From Streptococcus equinus (GTDB lineage Bacteria; Bacillota; Bacilli; Lactobacillales; Streptococcaceae): a stretch of 64,000 nucleotides of DNA. The stretch covers positions 62,001 through 126,000 of the forward strand of contig NZ_FNJK01000001.1 of assembly GCF_900104225.1 (NCBI RefSeq). The letters run 5' to 3'. A program made the translations under genes and the position numbers. Below are positions 1 to 9,101 of the stretch, piece after piece (position 1 is the stretch's first letter; the number at the start of each line of letters is the position of its first letter). Below the pieces are notes generated by a model. The model saw nothing but the letters and a program-made list of their open reading frames with translations, was not told the origin of the DNA and did no database searches.

Positions 1-24
1 TATGCTCTGCATTTTGGAGGATAA
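1..24 (+). CDS. C-terminal end of an upstream gene (partial)
   Basis: The first 24 bases read in frame to a TAA stop (YALHFGG-stop), and the next gene starts 3 bases later, so this looks like the tail of an upstream gene in the same operon. In streptococci the gene before this conserved pair is usually a NUDIX hydrolase that follows glmU. That identity comes from gene order only, because seven residues carry no family signal. Confidence 0.4.
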   Translation, partial: YALHFGG

Positions 25-27
25 AAA

Positions 28-369
28 ATGGGTAGACCACTTTTAACAGACGAGATTATCGAACGTGCTAACCGTGGTGAAATCTTTTATGATGACAATT
101 ACTTAGAAGATGATGAAGAAACAAAGGTTATCCGAACTGACCGTTATGATACCTTGAGTACCTATGAATCTTATGATTATGATAATCGTGAAGAATCAGA
201 GGGTGTATTGGACAGATGGAGAGACCGCAAAAAAGACGATCAGCATGTTTATAAAAGTCGTCGCATTGAAAATGCGAAACGCAGCAAATTTCAGCGAAAG
301 TTAAATTTAATCATGTTTGTAGTGATTCTTTTGTTGATTGCCCTCTTTTTCGCAGTATTTAATCTATAA
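28..369 (+). CDS. Hypothetical single-pass membrane protein
   Basis: A 113-residue protein with a highly charged, acidic and tyrosine-rich N-terminal part (about residues 1-60), a basic stretch (about 65-90) and one hydrophobic segment at the extreme C-terminus (about 92-113, NLIMFVVILLLIALFFAVF). The topology suggests a tail-anchored protein with its bulk in the cytoplasm. A GGAGG Shine-Dalgarno lies 6-10 bases before the ATG. It sits between the end of an upstream gene and mtnN, all on the plus strand, so cotranscription is likely. I do not recognise a characterised function; proteins of this type occur next to mtnN in other streptococci. Confidence 0.75.
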   Translation: MGRPLLTDEIIERANRGEIFYDDNYLEDDEETKVIRTDRYDTLSTYESYDYDNREESEGVLDRWRDRKKDDQHVYKSRRIENAKRSKFQRKLNLIMFVVILLLIALFFAVFNL

Positions 370-374
370 TAACT

Positions 375-425
375 AGAAGGAGAAGCAGGAGCGGTAGCAA
401 ATATTGCTCCTGTATTATTGAGATG
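375..425 (+). promoter_or_regulatory. Shine-Dalgarno separated from the mtnN start by a stem-loop
   Basis: AAGGAG lies at 377-382, but the ATG is at 423, forty bases later. Between them is a hairpin with 7-bp perfect arms, CAGGAGC (386-392) and GCTCCTG (406-412). Folding it would bring the Shine-Dalgarno to about 11-13 bases from the ATG. No better ribosome binding site is visible next to the start. The hairpin has no T-run, so it is not a terminator. Confidence 0.5.
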
Positions 426-1115
426 AAAATTGGAATTATTGCAGCAATGGAACAGGAACTGAAACTTCTTGTTGAAAATCTAGATAACAAAGCTGAACAT
501 GATGTTTTAGGAAATACTTACTACGAAGGTGACCTAGGAAATCATCAAGTTGTTCTTGTTCAATCAGGTATTGGTAAAGTCATGTCAGCAATGTCAGTTG
601 CTATTCTTGCAGATCACTTTGGAGTTGATGCTGTCATTAATACAGGATCAGCTGGTGCAGTAGCACATGAGTTGAATATTGGCGATGTGGTAGTTGCAGA
701 CAAATTGGTTTACCATGATGTTGATGTAACAGCTTTTGGTTATGATTATGGTCAAATGGCAGGTCAACCACTTTATTTTGAATCAGATAAAAGATTTGTT
801 GAGACTTTTGAACAAGTATTAAACGAAGCAAATGTTGCTAGTAAAATCGGTTTGATTGCTACTGGTGATTCATTTATTGCTGGTCAAGATAAAATCGATG
901 CGATTAAAGCAGCTTTCCCAGAAGTTCAAGCTGTTGAAATGGAAGGTGCTGCTATTGCACAAGCAGCTCATAATTTGCACAAACCATTTATCGTTGTGCG
1001 TGCGATGTCAGATACAGCTGCACATGATGCCAACATTACTTTTGATGAATTCATCTTAGAGGCTGGTAAAAAATCAGCTAAGATTTTGATGGCATTTCTT
1101 GAAAAATTAGCTTAA
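423..1115 (+). CDS. mtnN: 5'-methylthioadenosine/S-adenosylhomocysteine nucleosidase
   Basis: Cytoplasmic nucleosidase that removes adenine from 5'-methylthioadenosine and S-adenosylhomocysteine, feeding methionine salvage and the activated methyl cycle; its S-ribosylhomocysteine product is the LuxS substrate. The 230-residue length matches the family. Catalytic positions known from the E. coli enzyme are all present: Glu12 in the N-terminal GIIAAMEQE, Glu174 in EMEGAA and Asp197 in RAMSDTA. The gene follows a small membrane-protein gene and ends at a bidirectional terminator shared with the convergent metal regulator. Its Shine-Dalgarno is unusually distant, with a hairpin between it and the ATG. 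Confidence 0.96.
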   Translation: MKIGIIAAMEQELKLLVENLDNKAEHDVLGNTYYEGDLGNHQVVLVQSGIGKVMSAMSVAILADHFGVDAVINTGSAGAVAHELNIGDVVVADKLVYHDVDVTAFGYDYGQMAGQPLYFESDKRFVETFEQVLNEANVASKIGLIATGDSFIAGQDKIDAIKAAFPEVQAVEMEGAAIAQAAHNLHKPFIVVRAMSDTAAHDANITFDEFILEAGKKSAKILMAFLEKLA

Positions 1116-1116
1116 T

Positions 1117-1152
1117 AAAAAATCCTGAGATAATATTGTCTCAGGATTTTTA
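1117..1152. terminator. Bidirectional terminator between mtnN and the DtxR gene
   Basis: Perfect 12-bp stem (AAAATCCTGAGA / TCTCAGGATTTT) with an 8-base loop and A/T runs on both sides. It can end both convergent transcripts. Confidence 0.85.
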
Positions 1153-1158
1153 TGTGAT

Positions 1159-1809
1159 TCAATCAACTTTTTCAACGTAGATTTGTTCAGCAATTCTTTC
1201 TGGAATCACAATTTCTTGTGAGCGGTAAGTTAGTGTATGGGTTTTAGCAAAATCATCAATTTTAACTAGTTCTACCACGTCATTAATAGTCAACTGATGT
1301 TCTTCAAGATAATTGAGCAAACGAGCTTCATCATGTGTTCGACAGATTTGATATTTTCCTAATTCTTCGACTTGGCTAAGTGCTTGATTGTGAATTTCAA
1401 TTAGCAAGTTACCTTTTTTGGGAATTGTACTCCCATGAGGACAAAAATCAGGGTAGTTAAGTTTTTCTTCCAAGCGGTCAATAAAGAGTGTTGAAACAGT
1501 GTGTTCAAGCACCTCAGCTTCTTGGTGAACTTCGTCTGGGTTGTAGTGAAGATGGTTAGTTAAGAAGACTTCAATCAGGCGATGTTTACGATAAAGCTGT
1601 GATACTAATAACAAGCCTTTTCGAGTCAGGTAATAGCCGGCTTCTTTGTCTTTGACAATAAGGCCTTCAGCAATCAATTTTTTAACCATTTCAGTAACAG
1701 CTGGTGCAGATACTTGCATTAGGGCAGCAATTCGTTTGTTGCTTATCTTGGTTTGGGTTTCTCCCAATTCGTGGATACATTTTAGATAATCTTCTTTATT
1801 TGGTGTCAT
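1159..1809 (-). CDS. DtxR/MntR-family metal-dependent regulator (SloR/MtsR/ScaR type)
   Basis: A 216-residue repressor of the DtxR family, which in streptococci (SloR, MtsR, ScaR, PsaR) represses Mn/Fe uptake ABC transporters when metal is plentiful. The N-terminal winged helix (about residues 1-65) contains ISNKRIAALMQVSAPAVTEM. It is followed by the dimerisation and metal-binding domain (EVLEHTVSTLF, the EXXEH-type motif) and a C-terminal FeoA/SH3-like domain (about 140-216). No metal transporter lies beside it here, so its targets are elsewhere. It lies downstream of the ppiA-like gene on the same strand, with a terminator between them. I give no symbol because the orthologue names differ by species. 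Confidence 0.9.
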   Translation of the reverse strand: MTPNKEDYLKCIHELGETQTKISNKRIAALMQVSAPAVTEMVKKLIAEGLIVKDKEAGYYLTRKGLLLVSQLYRKHRLIEVFLTNHLHYNPDEVHQEAEVLEHTVSTLFIDRLEEKLNYPDFCPHGSTIPKKGNLLIEIHNQALSQVEELGKYQICRTHDEARLLNYLEEHQLTINDVVELVKIDDFAKTHTLTYRSQEIVIPERIAEQIYVEKVD

Positions 1810-1904
1810 ATTATCTCGCTTTCTGTCCTTCTATTATAGCAAAAATCCTTTAACCGTGAGGTGGAAAGCTTGTTATCATAGGATTATTTTTGAAAAAAAC
1901 AAGC

Positions 1905-1939
1905 AAAAAATCAAGGCAGGAAATCCTAGCTTGATTTTT
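1905..1939 (-). terminator. Terminator of the PpiA-like gene
   Basis: Stem of AAAAATCAAG with CTTGATTTTT, extended inside by AGGA/TCCT around a 2-base loop. It lies just past the stop codon on the minus strand and gives a U-tract in that direction. Confidence 0.75.
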
Positions 1940-1946
1940 AAGGGAA

Positions 1947-2771
1947 TTATTTAAAGTTGTAATCTTTAACAATGTCAATAGTTTTAATAGTGATATCACT
2001 AGTTGGTTTATCATTGCTATCGGTGTCAGCTTTAGAAATCTTATCAACAACATCCATGCCATCAATGACTTGACCAAAGACAGTATAATTGCCATCTAGA
2101 CTTGGATTACCGCCTTTAGTGTAGGTATCGATAATGGCTTTTGGATAGTTATCATTTGAGAGCTGATTTGATTGGTCTGCTGGATTTTGGTTGATGAAGA
2201 ATTGACTACCATTTGTATCAGCGCCAGCATTTGCCATAGCAAGAGCTCCGCGAATATTGTAAAGATAAGGTGTGATTTCATTAGCAAAACCATTTCCAGA
2301 ATCAATCTTTTTATCTTTACCTTTCCAGATTGATTCGCCGCCTGTTCCATTTCCTTTAGGATCACCAGATTGAATCATGAAATCTGAGATAACACGGTGA
2401 AACAAAAGTCCGTCATAATAGCCTTTTTTGGCATGAGTTAAGAAATTTTCAACAGCAAGTGGCGCATATTTTGGAAAGAACTTGATAGTGATGTCACCTT
2501 CAGAAGTGTGCATGATGACTTCAGCTTCATTTTGAGCAACTTCTGTTGATAATTGTGGGAAAGCAGTCTTGTCAGCAGTTAAAGCTTCTTTTACTTCTTT
2601 TTGATAGGCTTCTGATGATGCTGCACTGGCACTAGCTTGTGCAGCGGAAGAACTAGCGGCTGTTTTTGCCTCGACATATTCATCACCTCGAATGGTACGG
2701 GTCATGCTTTCACAACCAGATAAACTTGCTAGACAGAGTATTGTTAAACCAAGTGACCAAATTTTTTTCAT
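1947..2771 (-). CDS. ppiA: Cyclophilin-type peptidyl-prolyl isomerase lipoprotein (PpiA/SlrA-like)
   Basis: Surface foldase that catalyses cis-trans isomerisation of prolyl bonds in exported proteins. Residues 1-19 form a lipoprotein signal peptide ending in the lipobox LSGC (Cys20), so the protein should be lipid-anchored outside the cell. A Ser/Ala/Glu-rich linker (about 35-75) leads to the cyclophilin domain (about 85-274). That domain carries the typical active-site runs LLFHRVISDFMIQSGD and GSQFFINQ. At 274 residues it is close to pneumococcal SlrA (PpiA). It is monocistronic by appearance, with its own terminator downstream. Confidence 0.92.
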   Translation of the reverse strand: MKKIWSLGLTILCLASLSGCESMTRTIRGDEYVEAKTAASSSAAQASASAASSEAYQKEVKEALTADKTAFPQLSTEVAQNEAEVIMHTSEGDITIKFFPKYAPLAVENFLTHAKKGYYDGLLFHRVISDFMIQSGDPKGNGTGGESIWKGKDKKIDSGNGFANEITPYLYNIRGALAMANAGADTNGSQFFINQNPADQSNQLSNDNYPKAIIDTYTKGGNPSLDGNYTVFGQVIDGMDVVDKISKADTDSNDKPTSDITIKTIDIVKDYNFK

Positions 2772-2898
2772 GATGACTCCTTTGAAATTTAAAAGCGACT
2801 ATAATTAATTAGGGAAAAAATAGCAATATTGAAACGCTTTCGGATGAGTTACTTCATTTTATCATAAATCTAAGCGAATAACCCAAAAACTTAAAAAA

Positions 2899-2914
2899 TG
2901 ATATAATATGTGTA
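2899..2914 (+). promoter_or_regulatory. Extended -10 promoter predicting a leaderless ftsK mRNA
   Basis: An extended -10 element (TGATATAAT, 2899-2907) ends 6 bases before the ATG at 2914. Transcription would be expected to start at or next to that ATG. No Shine-Dalgarno precedes either candidate start (2908 or 2914). Confidence 0.6.
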
Positions 2915-5319
2915 TGGCAAAATCAAAAAGTAGAAGAAAAGGTCGTAAAACACGGCGACCGACAAAAGCAGAAATAAAAAGACAGAAGGCACTGGAACGT
3001 TTTATTTTAGCAATTGTTATTGCGGTTATTTTTTTCTTTGCGATTGTTCGTTTGGGGATTTTTGGAATAACTGTTTATAACATTGTGAGATTTGCAGTAG
3101 GTAGTTTGGCCTATGTGTTAATGTTTGCAGTCCTCATATATTTTCTCGGATTTAAATGGTTCCATAAGCAAACTGGACTTATTGGCGGATTTGTAGTAAC
3201 CATGATTGGTCTCTTACTAGAATGGCACGCTTATCTTTTCTCATTAGCTAAGTTCCATGATAAGGAGATTTTCTCGACAACAGCTGGTTTGATTTACAAT
3301 GATTTGATTAGATTCAAAGTCACAACCTTTGTAGGTGGGGGAATGCTTGGAGCAGTTCTTTACAAACCGGTAGCTTTTCTTTTCTCAAATGTTGGAACTT
3401 TTTTGATTGGTGGACTTTTCATTATTCTTGGCCTCTTTTTAATGAGCCCATGGGAAGTCTATGATTTGGTTGATTTCTTTAAGGAAAAATCACAAGAATG
3501 GGCTGCTAAAAATGAGATTAGAAAACAAAAACGTTTTGTTAAACGCGAGGAAAAACGCGCACTAGCAGAACAAAAACGTCAAGAAAAAGCTCAAAAAGAG
3601 GAAGAAGAGCGTTTGGCTCAACTAACTGTTGATGAAGAAACAGGTGAAATTCTGGATAGTCCAGATGACAATGAAGCTTCCTTGTTTGAAAACATTCCGG
3701 CAGAAGAAGCTAATGTTGAACCAGAGATTTTGGCTTATGACCATTCGTTAGATGGCTTAGAAGAGCCTCCAATGGAAGAAAATATGGTATCAGAGCAAAA
3801 ACAAGTCGAACAAGCTATGCTTGATGAAGAAGATGATGGTGAACCGTTAGAAGTTGATTTTACAGCTAAGGCAAACCTTCTTTACAAGCTTCCAACGATT
3901 GATTTGTTCGCTCCAGACAAACCTAAAAATCAATCTAAGGAGAAAAATCTGGTTCGCAGAAATATCAAAGTTTTGGAGGATACCTTCAATAGCTTTGGGA
4001 TTGATGTTAAGGTTGAACGCGCTGAAATCGGACCATCTGTCACAAAATACGAAGTCAAACCAGCCGTAGGGGTGCGTGTTAACCGTATTTCAAACTTGGC
4101 CGATGATTTGGCGCTAGCTTTGGCAGCAAAGGATGTCCGTATTGAAGCTCCAATTCCGGGTAAATCTTTGGTTGGTATTGAAGTGCCAAACTCAGAGATT
4201 GCAACGGTGACTTTCCGTGAACTCTGGGAACAAGCCAATACAGATCCTAACAAATTGCTAGAAGTACCTCTTGGTAAAGCTGTCAACGGAACAGCTCGTA
4301 CCTTTGACCTTGCTCGTATGCCTCACTTGCTCGTTGCAGGTTCTACTGGTTCAGGTAAATCTGTTGCGGTCAATGGTATCATTGCAAGTATCTTGATGAA
4401 AGCTCGCCCAGATCAGGTTAAATTCATGATGATTGATCCTAAGATGGTTGAGTTATCAGTTTATAATGACATTCCTCACCTTTTGATCCCAGTGGTAACC
4501 AATCCACGTAAGGCAGCAAGAGCTCTTCAAAAAGTGGTTGATGAGATGGAAAATCGTTATGAACTCTTTAGCCATTTTGGTGTGCGAAACATTGCTGGTT
4601 ATAATGCTAAGGTAGAAGAATTTAATGCCAAATCAGACCAAAAACAAATTCCGCTTCCATTAATTGTCGTTATCGTTGACGAGTTGGCTGACTTGATGAT
4701 GGTTGCTAGCAAAGAAGTTGAAGATGCCATTATTCGATTGGGACAAAAAGCGCGTGCGGCTGGGATTCATATGATTCTTGCTACACAACGTCCATCTGTT
4801 GATGTCATCAGTGGCTTGATTAAAGCAAACGTCCCATCACGTGTTGCCTTTGCGGTCTCATCAGGAACTGATAGTCGTACGATTTTGGATGAAAATGGAG
4901 CTGAAAAACTTCTCGGACGAGGAGATATGCTCTTTAAACCAATCGACGAAAATCACCCAGTTCGCTTGCAAGGTTCTTTCATTTCAGATGATGATGTTGA
5001 ACGCATTGTTGGTTTCATTAAGAATCAAGCTGATGCGGATTATGATGACAGTTTTGACCCTGGTGATGTTTCTGAGTCAGATTTGAAATCTGGTGGCGGC
5101 GGTGGTTCTCAAGAAGGTGACCCACTCTTTGAAGATGCTAAAGCATTAGTACTTGAAACACAAAAAGCTAGTGCTTCAATGTTGCAACGTCGCTTATCTG
5201 TTGGTTTCAACCGTGCGACTCGTTTGATGGATGAACTTGAAGCAGCAGGAGTCATCGGACCAGCTGAAGGAACAAAACCACGTAAAGTCTTAATGACAAA
5301 TCCAAATCCAGAAGCATAA
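2914..5319 (+). CDS. ftsK: DNA translocase FtsK/SpoIIIE family
   Basis: Septal DNA pump that clears chromosome ends from the closing septum and assists dimer resolution. About 801 residues: a Lys/Arg-rich N-terminus, four hydrophobic membrane segments (about 25-180), a charged linker (about 190-335), then the RecA-like motor with Walker [10 protein letters not shown] and Walker [15 protein letters not shown] Gly/Ser-rich hinge ([11 protein letters not shown]) precedes the C-terminal gamma winged-helix DNA-orienting domain (about 735-801). I choose ATG 2914 (MAKSKSRRK) over 2908, because 2908 directly abuts the -10 box and adds only two residues. The mRNA is probably leaderless. Confidence 0.95.
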   Translation: MAKSKSRRKGRKTRRPTKAEIKRQKALERFILAIVIAVIFFFAIVRLGIFGITVYNIVRFAVGSLAYVLMFAVLIYFLGFKWFHKQTGLIGGFVVTMIGLLLEWHAYLFSLAKFHDKEIFSTTAGLIYNDLIRFKVTTFVGGGMLGAVLYKPVAFLFSNVGTFLIGGLFIILGLFLMSPWEVYDLVDFFKEKSQEWAAKNEIRKQKRFVKREEKRALAEQKRQEKAQKEEEERLAQLTVDEETGEILDSPDDNEASLFENIPAEEANVEPEILAYDHSLDGLEEPPMEENMVSEQKQVEQAMLDEEDDGEPLEVDFTAKANLLYKLPTIDLFAPDKPKNQSKEKNLVRRNIKVLEDTFNSFGIDVKVERAEIGPSVTKYEVKPAVGVRVNRISNLADDLALALAAKDVRIEAPIPGKSLVGIEVPNSEIATVTFRELWEQANTDPNKLLEVPLGKAVNGTARTFDLARMPHLLVAGSTGSGKSVAVNGIIASILMKARPDQVKFMMIDPKMVELSVYNDIPHLLIPVVTNPRKAARALQKVVDEMENRYELFSHFGVRNIAGYNAKVEEFNAKSDQKQIPLPLIVVIVDELADLMMVASKEVEDAIIRLGQKARAAGIHMILATQRPSVDVISGLIKANVPSRVAFAVSSGTDSRTILDENGAEKLLGRGDMLFKPIDENHPVRLQGSFISDDDVERIVGFIKNQADADYDDSFDPGDVSESDLKSGGGGGSQEGDPLFEDAKALVLETQKASASMLQRRLSVGFNRATRLMDELEAAGVIGPAEGTKPRKVLMTNPNPEA

Positions 5320-5320
5320 T

Positions 5321-5353
5321 AAAAAAACGTTAGCCGAAAGGTTAACGTTTTTA
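5321..5353. terminator. Bidirectional terminator between ftsK and the DUF3397-like gene
   Basis: AAAACGTTAGCC pairs with GGTTAACGTTTT around a GAAA tetraloop, with A and T runs on either side. Confidence 0.85.
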
Positions 5354-5707
5354 CTATGCAATCGTGAAAATTAAAACTAAAACAATAATATAAAAGATGA
5401 ATGTCAAAATGAAACCAGAACGCCAGAAGAATTTACCAAATCGACGGTAAGAAAAAGAATGATTCCGTTTCAAAAAGACAAAAGTTATCGCTAACGATAG
5501 CAAGCACAAGCAGATTATGTAGTAGAAGAAAACACTACTATCTAAAAATTTATTAACAACTAAGGCAATCTCAAAAGCAAAGAGTGGAAAGGCCAAATCT
5601 GTAAACAGAATGCCAAAACGTTTTAAATTGAAAAAATTAACTAAAATATATGCGAAAATCGGTGTTAAAAAGATAAACGAAAAGGAAAATAATTTGTACA
5701 TCATCAT
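5354..5707 (-). CDS. Small polytopic membrane protein, DUF3397-like
   Basis: A 117-residue, very hydrophobic protein with about four membrane segments (roughly 5-25, 35-52, 58-80 and 93-116) and a basic loop near residues 79-92. Size, topology and streptococcal context fit the DUF3397 family, whose function is unknown; this assignment is from memory of the family and not from a search. Three ATG codons in a row open the frame (5707, 5704, 5701). No Shine-Dalgarno precedes them, and a -10-like TAAAAT (minus strand, 5720-5715) lies 7 bases before the first ATG. A leaderless mRNA is therefore possible here too. Confidence 0.65.
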   Translation of the reverse strand: MMMYKLFSFSFIFLTPIFAYILVNFFNLKRFGILFTDLAFPLFAFEIALVVNKFLDSSVFFYYIICLCLLSLAITFVFLKRNHSFSYRRFGKFFWRSGFILTFIFYIIVLVLIFTIA

Positions 5708-5722
5708 GTCTTATATTTTATA
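5708..5722 (-). promoter_or_regulatory. -10 element next to the DUF3397-like start
   Basis: The minus strand reads AGTATAAAATATAAGACATG. TAAAAT (or overlapping TATAAA) is 7-9 bases from the first ATG, so the start of transcription should nearly coincide with the start codon. No clear -35 is visible. Confidence 0.4.
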
Positions 5723-5753
5723 CTGAAACTTTGAAGAAGTAAATAATAAGAAG

Positions 5754-6055
5754 GCTTTTCTTGAAAAATACTTAGACTGAAGAAAAAGTCTTTTTTGATA
5801 CTTTTCTTAGGTGGTGCCGTCGGCAGCGACTTCCTGCGGAATTCTATGCCTAAGTTTTGAGCCTAAGGTCTCAAAACTCCCGGGTGGCTGATATGATTAG
5901 GTTTCAGCCACTTTCACCACGGCGAAAAGTATCGCTTTCTTGCTCGCTTTGCTCGCAAATGAATCCTAAAATTGAAGTACTGAAATGAGGAATTAGAATT
6001 CATTTTAGGTTAAAAGTAGGTTTGTCTTCAATCTGATGCTTTTCTTGAAAAATAC
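5754..6055. repeat. Structured element between 18-bp direct repeats (candidate repeat or ncRNA)
   Basis: The 18-base word GCTTTTCTTGAAAAATAC occurs at 5754-5771 and again at 6038-6055. Between the copies lies a nested fold. The outer stem is GATACTTTTC (5797-5806) with GAAAAGTATC (5924-5933). The next stem is GTGGTG (5811-5816) with CACCAC (5915-5920). Inside are a GCAG/CTGC hairpin (about 5823-5837), a 9-bp AGTTTTGAG/CTCAAAACT hairpin (5853-5878) and an 8-bp GTGGCTGA/TCAGCCAC hairpin (5884-5911). A further pair, CCTAAAAT (5965-5972) and ATTTTAGG (6002-6009), follows. The core is richer in G+C than its flanks and has no convincing ORF. A weak orphan hairpin with a T-run (5774-5796) precedes it. 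No known RNA family was recognised. Confidence 0.55.
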
Positions 6056-6155
6056 AGAGATAACTTAGTTAATCAAAAATGGAAGTGCTTCATTTCTTAA
6101 AGAAAGAAAAAAGTGGTTAAATCAATTTTTTTAACAAATTATTGATGCAAATTCC

Positions 6156-6262
6156 TTGCTTTTTCACAAAATTAATGTATAATGTTAAGGTATGCTATTG
6201 AGCATATCTGTGGGAGGTAAAAATCTTAATTACCGCCAAAACCACAACAGGAGGATTTTATA
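6156..6262 (+). promoter_or_regulatory. rplK-rplA promoter and structured leader
   Basis: TTGCTT (6156-6161), a 16-base spacer and TATAAT (6178-6183) form a good promoter. The leader then holds a TATGCT/AGCATA hairpin near 6192-6207 and a second foldable stretch with GGTAA/TTACC and TGTGG/CCACA pairs. A GGAGG Shine-Dalgarno precedes rplK. Operons of this kind are autoregulated by L1 in many bacteria, so an L1-binding role is plausible but not shown. Confidence 0.6.
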
Positions 6263-6263
6263 A

Positions 6264-6689
6264 ATGGCTAAAAAAGTCGAAAAAGTTGTTAAACTTCAAA
6301 TTCCTGCTGGTAAAGCTACACCAGCTCCACCGGTTGGACCAGCTCTTGGTCAAGCAGGTATCAACATCATGGGATTCACTAAAGAATTTAACGCTCGTAC
6401 AGCTGACCAAGCTGGTATGATCATCCCAGTTGTTATCTCAGTATATGAAGATAAATCATTTGATTTCGTAACTAAAACACCACCAGCTTCAGTTCTTTTG
6501 AAAAAAGCTGCAGGTGTTGAAAAAGGTTCAGGAACACCTAACACAACTAAAGTTGCAACAGTTACTCGTGCACAAGTACAAGAAATTGCTGAAACTAAAA
6601 TGCCAGACTTAAACGCTGCAAATGTTGAATCTGCAATGCGTATGATTGAAGGTACTGCTCGTTCTATGGGATTCACTGTTGTTGACTAA
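6264..6689 (+). CDS. rplK: 50S ribosomal protein L11
   Basis: Large-subunit protein that binds the GTPase-associated centre of 23S rRNA and is needed for RelA activation and factor-dependent GTP hydrolysis. The 141-residue length is standard. The N-terminal domain has the proline-rich signature ([20 protein letters not shown]) and the C-terminal domain binds RNA (about 75-141). It is the first gene of the rplK-rplA operon, with a strong GGAGG 8 bases before the ATG. Codon use is strongly biased, as expected for a highly expressed gene. Confidence 0.98.
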   Translation: MAKKVEKVVKLQIPAGKATPAPPVGPALGQAGINIMGFTKEFNARTADQAGMIIPVVISVYEDKSFDFVTKTPPASVLLKKAAGVEKGSGTPNTTKVATVTRAQVQEIAETKMPDLNAANVESAMRMIEGTARSMGFTVVD

Positions 6690-6844
6690 TCAATAGCAAC
6701 CCAATTAGTGGATTAATTGAGGTAAACACACTGTACCGTTGAGATTAATTCACGCTAGACCCGCAAGACTTCATCGTAATTTGATGAGTGACGTGGGAGA
6801 TTTTAAATCAAATCGATATGACCACATTACAAGGAGAATTTTAA
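6690..6844 (+). promoter_or_regulatory. rplK-rplA intergenic spacer, possible L1 feedback site
   Basis: A spacer of 155 bases is long for a two-gene ribosomal operon. It contains small inverted repeats (CATC/GATG near 6771-6787, and a GATTTTAAATC palindrome near 6800) and ends with an AAGGAG Shine-Dalgarno. L1 is known to bind its own mRNA at mimics of its 23S rRNA site. Placing such a site here is inference. Confidence 0.3.
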
Positions 6845-7534
6845 ATGGCTAAAAAAAGCAAACAAATGCGTGCTGCACTTGAAAAAATCGACAGCACTAA
6901 AGCTTACAGCGTAGAAGAAGCTGTAGCTCTTGCAAAAGAAACTAACTTCGCAAAATTTGATGCATCTGTAGAAGTTGCATACAAACTTAACATTGACGTT
7001 CGTAAAGCAGACCAACAAATCCGTGGTGCAATGGTATTGCCAAACGGTACTGGTAAAACACAACGTGTTCTTGTTTTTGCACGTGGTGCTAAAGCTGAAG
7101 AAGCTAAAGCTGCTGGTGCAGACTTCGTTGGTGAAGACGATCTTGTTGCTAAAATCAACGACGGTTGGCTTGACTTTGACGTAGTTATCGCTACACCAGA
7201 CATGATGGCTATCGTTGGACGTCTTGGACGTGTCCTTGGACCTCGTAACCTTATGCCAAACCCTAAAACTGGTACAGTAACTATGGACGTTGCTAAAGCA
7301 GTTGAAGAATCTAAGGGTGGTAAAATCACTTACCGTGCTGATAAAGCAGGTAACGTACAAGCTATCATCGGTAAAGTATCATTTGACGCAGACAAATTGG
7401 TTGAAAACTTCAAAGCTATCCACGAAGTTATGGTTAAATCAAAACCAGCTACTGCTAAAGGTACTTACATGACTAACTTGTCAATCACTACTACACAAGG
7501 TGTAGGTATCAAAGTAGATCCAAGTTCATTCTAA
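6845..7534 (+). CDS. rplA: 50S ribosomal protein L1
   Basis: Large-subunit protein of the L1 stalk, which helps release deacylated tRNA from the E site; in many bacteria it also represses translation of its own operon. The 229-residue length is standard. The conserved region [20 protein letters not shown] is present near residues 123-142. AAGGAG lies just before the ATG. The gene is followed by a strong terminator. Confidence 0.98.
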   Translation: MAKKSKQMRAALEKIDSTKAYSVEEAVALAKETNFAKFDASVEVAYKLNIDVRKADQQIRGAMVLPNGTGKTQRVLVFARGAKAEEAKAAGADFVGEDDLVAKINDGWLDFDVVIATPDMMAIVGRLGRVLGPRNLMPNPKTGTVTMDVAKAVEESKGGKITYRADKAGNVQAIIGKVSFDADKLVENFKAIHEVMVKSKPATAKGTYMTNLSITTTQGVGIKVDPSSF

Positions 7535-7549
7535 TTGATACATTGAAAA

Positions 7550-7577
7550 ATCCGTTTCAAAGAAACGGATTTTTTTA
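7550..7577 (+). terminator. Terminator of rplK-rplA
   Basis: Perfect 9-bp stem ATCCGTTTC/GAAACGGAT with a 3-base loop, followed by seven T. Confidence 0.9.
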
Positions 7578-7738
7578 TGGGCTGTGTGATCTATTTCAAA
7601 AATTAAAAAAGGGAAAAAATTTATCTGTTTACAATCGTGATTTGCTTGTTTGTAATCTTTCAAAATTCAACGAATTTCGCTAGGTAAAATAGGCAATTTA
7701 TGTTAAAATAATAAAGATAAAAGAAGGAGTAACTTGAA

Positions 7739-8476
7739 GTGGAACCTAAGTATAAACGTATTTTAATTAAATTATCTGGTGAAGCGTTAGCTGGTGAAAA
7801 AGGCGTGGGAATCGACCTTACAACTGTTAAAACTATCGCAAAAGAAATTGCTGAAGTACATCAATCAGGCGTGCAAATTGCTTTGGTTATCGGTGGAGGA
7901 AACCTCTGGCGTGGAGAACCAGCTGCTGCAGCTGGTATGGATCGTGTTCAAGCAGACTACACTGGTATGCTTGGAACAGTAATGAACGCTCTTGTAATGG
8001 CTGATAGCCTTCAACAAAATGGTGTTGATACACGTGTTCAAACATCTATTCCAATGCAAAACGTTGCTGAACCTTATATTCGTGGTCGCGCACTTCGTCA
8101 CCTTGAAAAAGGTCGCATTGTTATCTTTGGTGCAGGTATTGGTTCACCATACTTCTCAACTGATACAACAGCTGCTTTGCGTGCTGCTGAAATCGATGCC
8201 GAAGCTATCTTGATGGCTAAAAATGGCGTTGACGGTGTTTATAATGCCGATCCTAAGAAAGATGCTAACGCTGTTAAATTTGATGAATTGACTCACGGTG
8301 AAGTAATTAAACGTGGTCTTAAAATCATGGACGCAACTGCATCTACTCTTTCAATGGACAACGATATTGACTTGGTTGTCTTTAACATGAATGAAGCTGG
8401 TAATATTAAACGTGTTGTCTTTGGTGAAGCTATTGGTACAACTGTTTCAAATAAAGCTGAACACCACGATAACTAA
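7739..8476 (+). CDS. pyrH: UMP kinase
   Basis: Phosphorylates UMP to UDP in pyrimidine nucleotide synthesis; a hexameric amino-acid-kinase-fold enzyme in the cytoplasm. 245 residues, with the glycine-rich [12 protein letters not shown] at the N-terminus, IGGGNLWRG and the nucleotide-binding [13 protein letters not shown]. The start is GTG at 7739, placed 9 bases after AAGAAGGAG, and gives the expected [18 protein letters not shown]-terminus. It is followed by frr, the usual pyrH-frr pairing. Confidence 0.97.
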   Translation: MEPKYKRILIKLSGEALAGEKGVGIDLTTVKTIAKEIAEVHQSGVQIALVIGGGNLWRGEPAAAAGMDRVQADYTGMLGTVMNALVMADSLQQNGVDTRVQTSIPMQNVAEPYIRGRALRHLEKGRIVIFGAGIGSPYFSTDTTAALRAAEIDAEAILMAKNGVDGVYNADPKKDANAVKFDELTHGEVIKRGLKIMDATASTLSMDNDIDLVVFNMNEAGNIKRVVFGEAIGTTVSNKAEHHDN

Positions 8477-8529
8477 GTTATCAGCTCTGCTATTTCCCAA
8501 AAACTAAGAAATGAGGACTTATAATACTT

Positions 8530-9087
8530 ATGGCTAATGCTATTATCGAAAAAGCTAAAGAACGCTTTGAACAATCACACAGCTCATTAGCACGTGAATT
8601 TGCTTCAATTCGTGCTGGTCGTGCCAATGCATCACTTTTGGATCGTATCCAAGTTGAATACTATGGAGCAATGACACCACTTAACCAATTGGCTTCTATC
8701 ACAGTTCCAGAAGCTCGTGTTCTTTTGATTTCACCATTTGATAAATCATCATTGAAAGATATCGAACATGCTATCAACGCTTCAGACCTTGGTATCAACC
8801 CAGCTAACGATGGTTCAGTAATTCGCTTGGTTATTCCTGCTCTTACTGAAGAAACTCGTAAAGACCTTGCTAAAGAAGTTAAAAAAGTTGGTGAAAATGC
8901 TAAAGTTGCTATCCGTAACATCCGTCGTGATGCTATGGACGAAGCTAAAAAACAAGAAAAAGCAAAAGAAATCACTGAAGACGAATTGAAAGTTCTTGAA
9001 AAAGATATTCAAAAAGCAACTGACGAAGCTGTTAAACACATTGATGCTATGACAGCAAACAAAGAAAAAGAATTGCTTGAAGTCTAA
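8530..9087 (+). CDS. frr: Ribosome recycling factor
   Basis: With EF-G it splits post-termination ribosomes. The 185-residue length is standard. The three-helix-bundle pattern is seen in [20 protein letters not shown] near the N-terminus, and a long charged helical region, [18 protein letters not shown], lies in the second half. It lies 53 bases after pyrH with its own ATGAGGA-type ribosome binding site and is probably cotranscribed with it. A long hairpin follows. Confidence 0.97.
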   Translation: MANAIIEKAKERFEQSHSSLAREFASIRAGRANASLLDRIQVEYYGAMTPLNQLASITVPEARVLLISPFDKSSLKDIEHAINASDLGINPANDGSVIRLVIPALTEETRKDLAKEVKKVGENAKVAIRNIRRDAMDEAKKQEKAKEITEDELKVLEKDIQKATDEAVKHIDAMTANKEKELLEV

Positions 9088-9101
9088 TCAAAAAAGAAGG
9101 T

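Noticed and set aside
2830..2846. GAAACGCTTTC upstream of ppiA and ftsK as a cre site
   Set aside because: One base short of the cre spacing and not over a clear promoter.
2908..2913. Start of ftsK at ATG 2908
   Set aside because: It would abut the -10 element itself; 2914 matches the expected transcription start better.
3930..4286. Antisense open frame in ftsK
   Set aside because: It lies wholly inside the conserved motor domain of ftsK, with no start signal and no recognisable motif.
5797..5933. Known RNA class (tmRNA, SRP, RNase P, 6S, tracrRNA) for the structured element
   Set aside because: None of the hallmark sequences of those RNAs is present.
6827..7360. Long antisense open frames across rplK and rplA
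   Set aside because: They mirror the strong codon bias of ribosomal protein genes, have no ribosome binding sites and give low-complexity, Ser/Phe/Cys-rich products.
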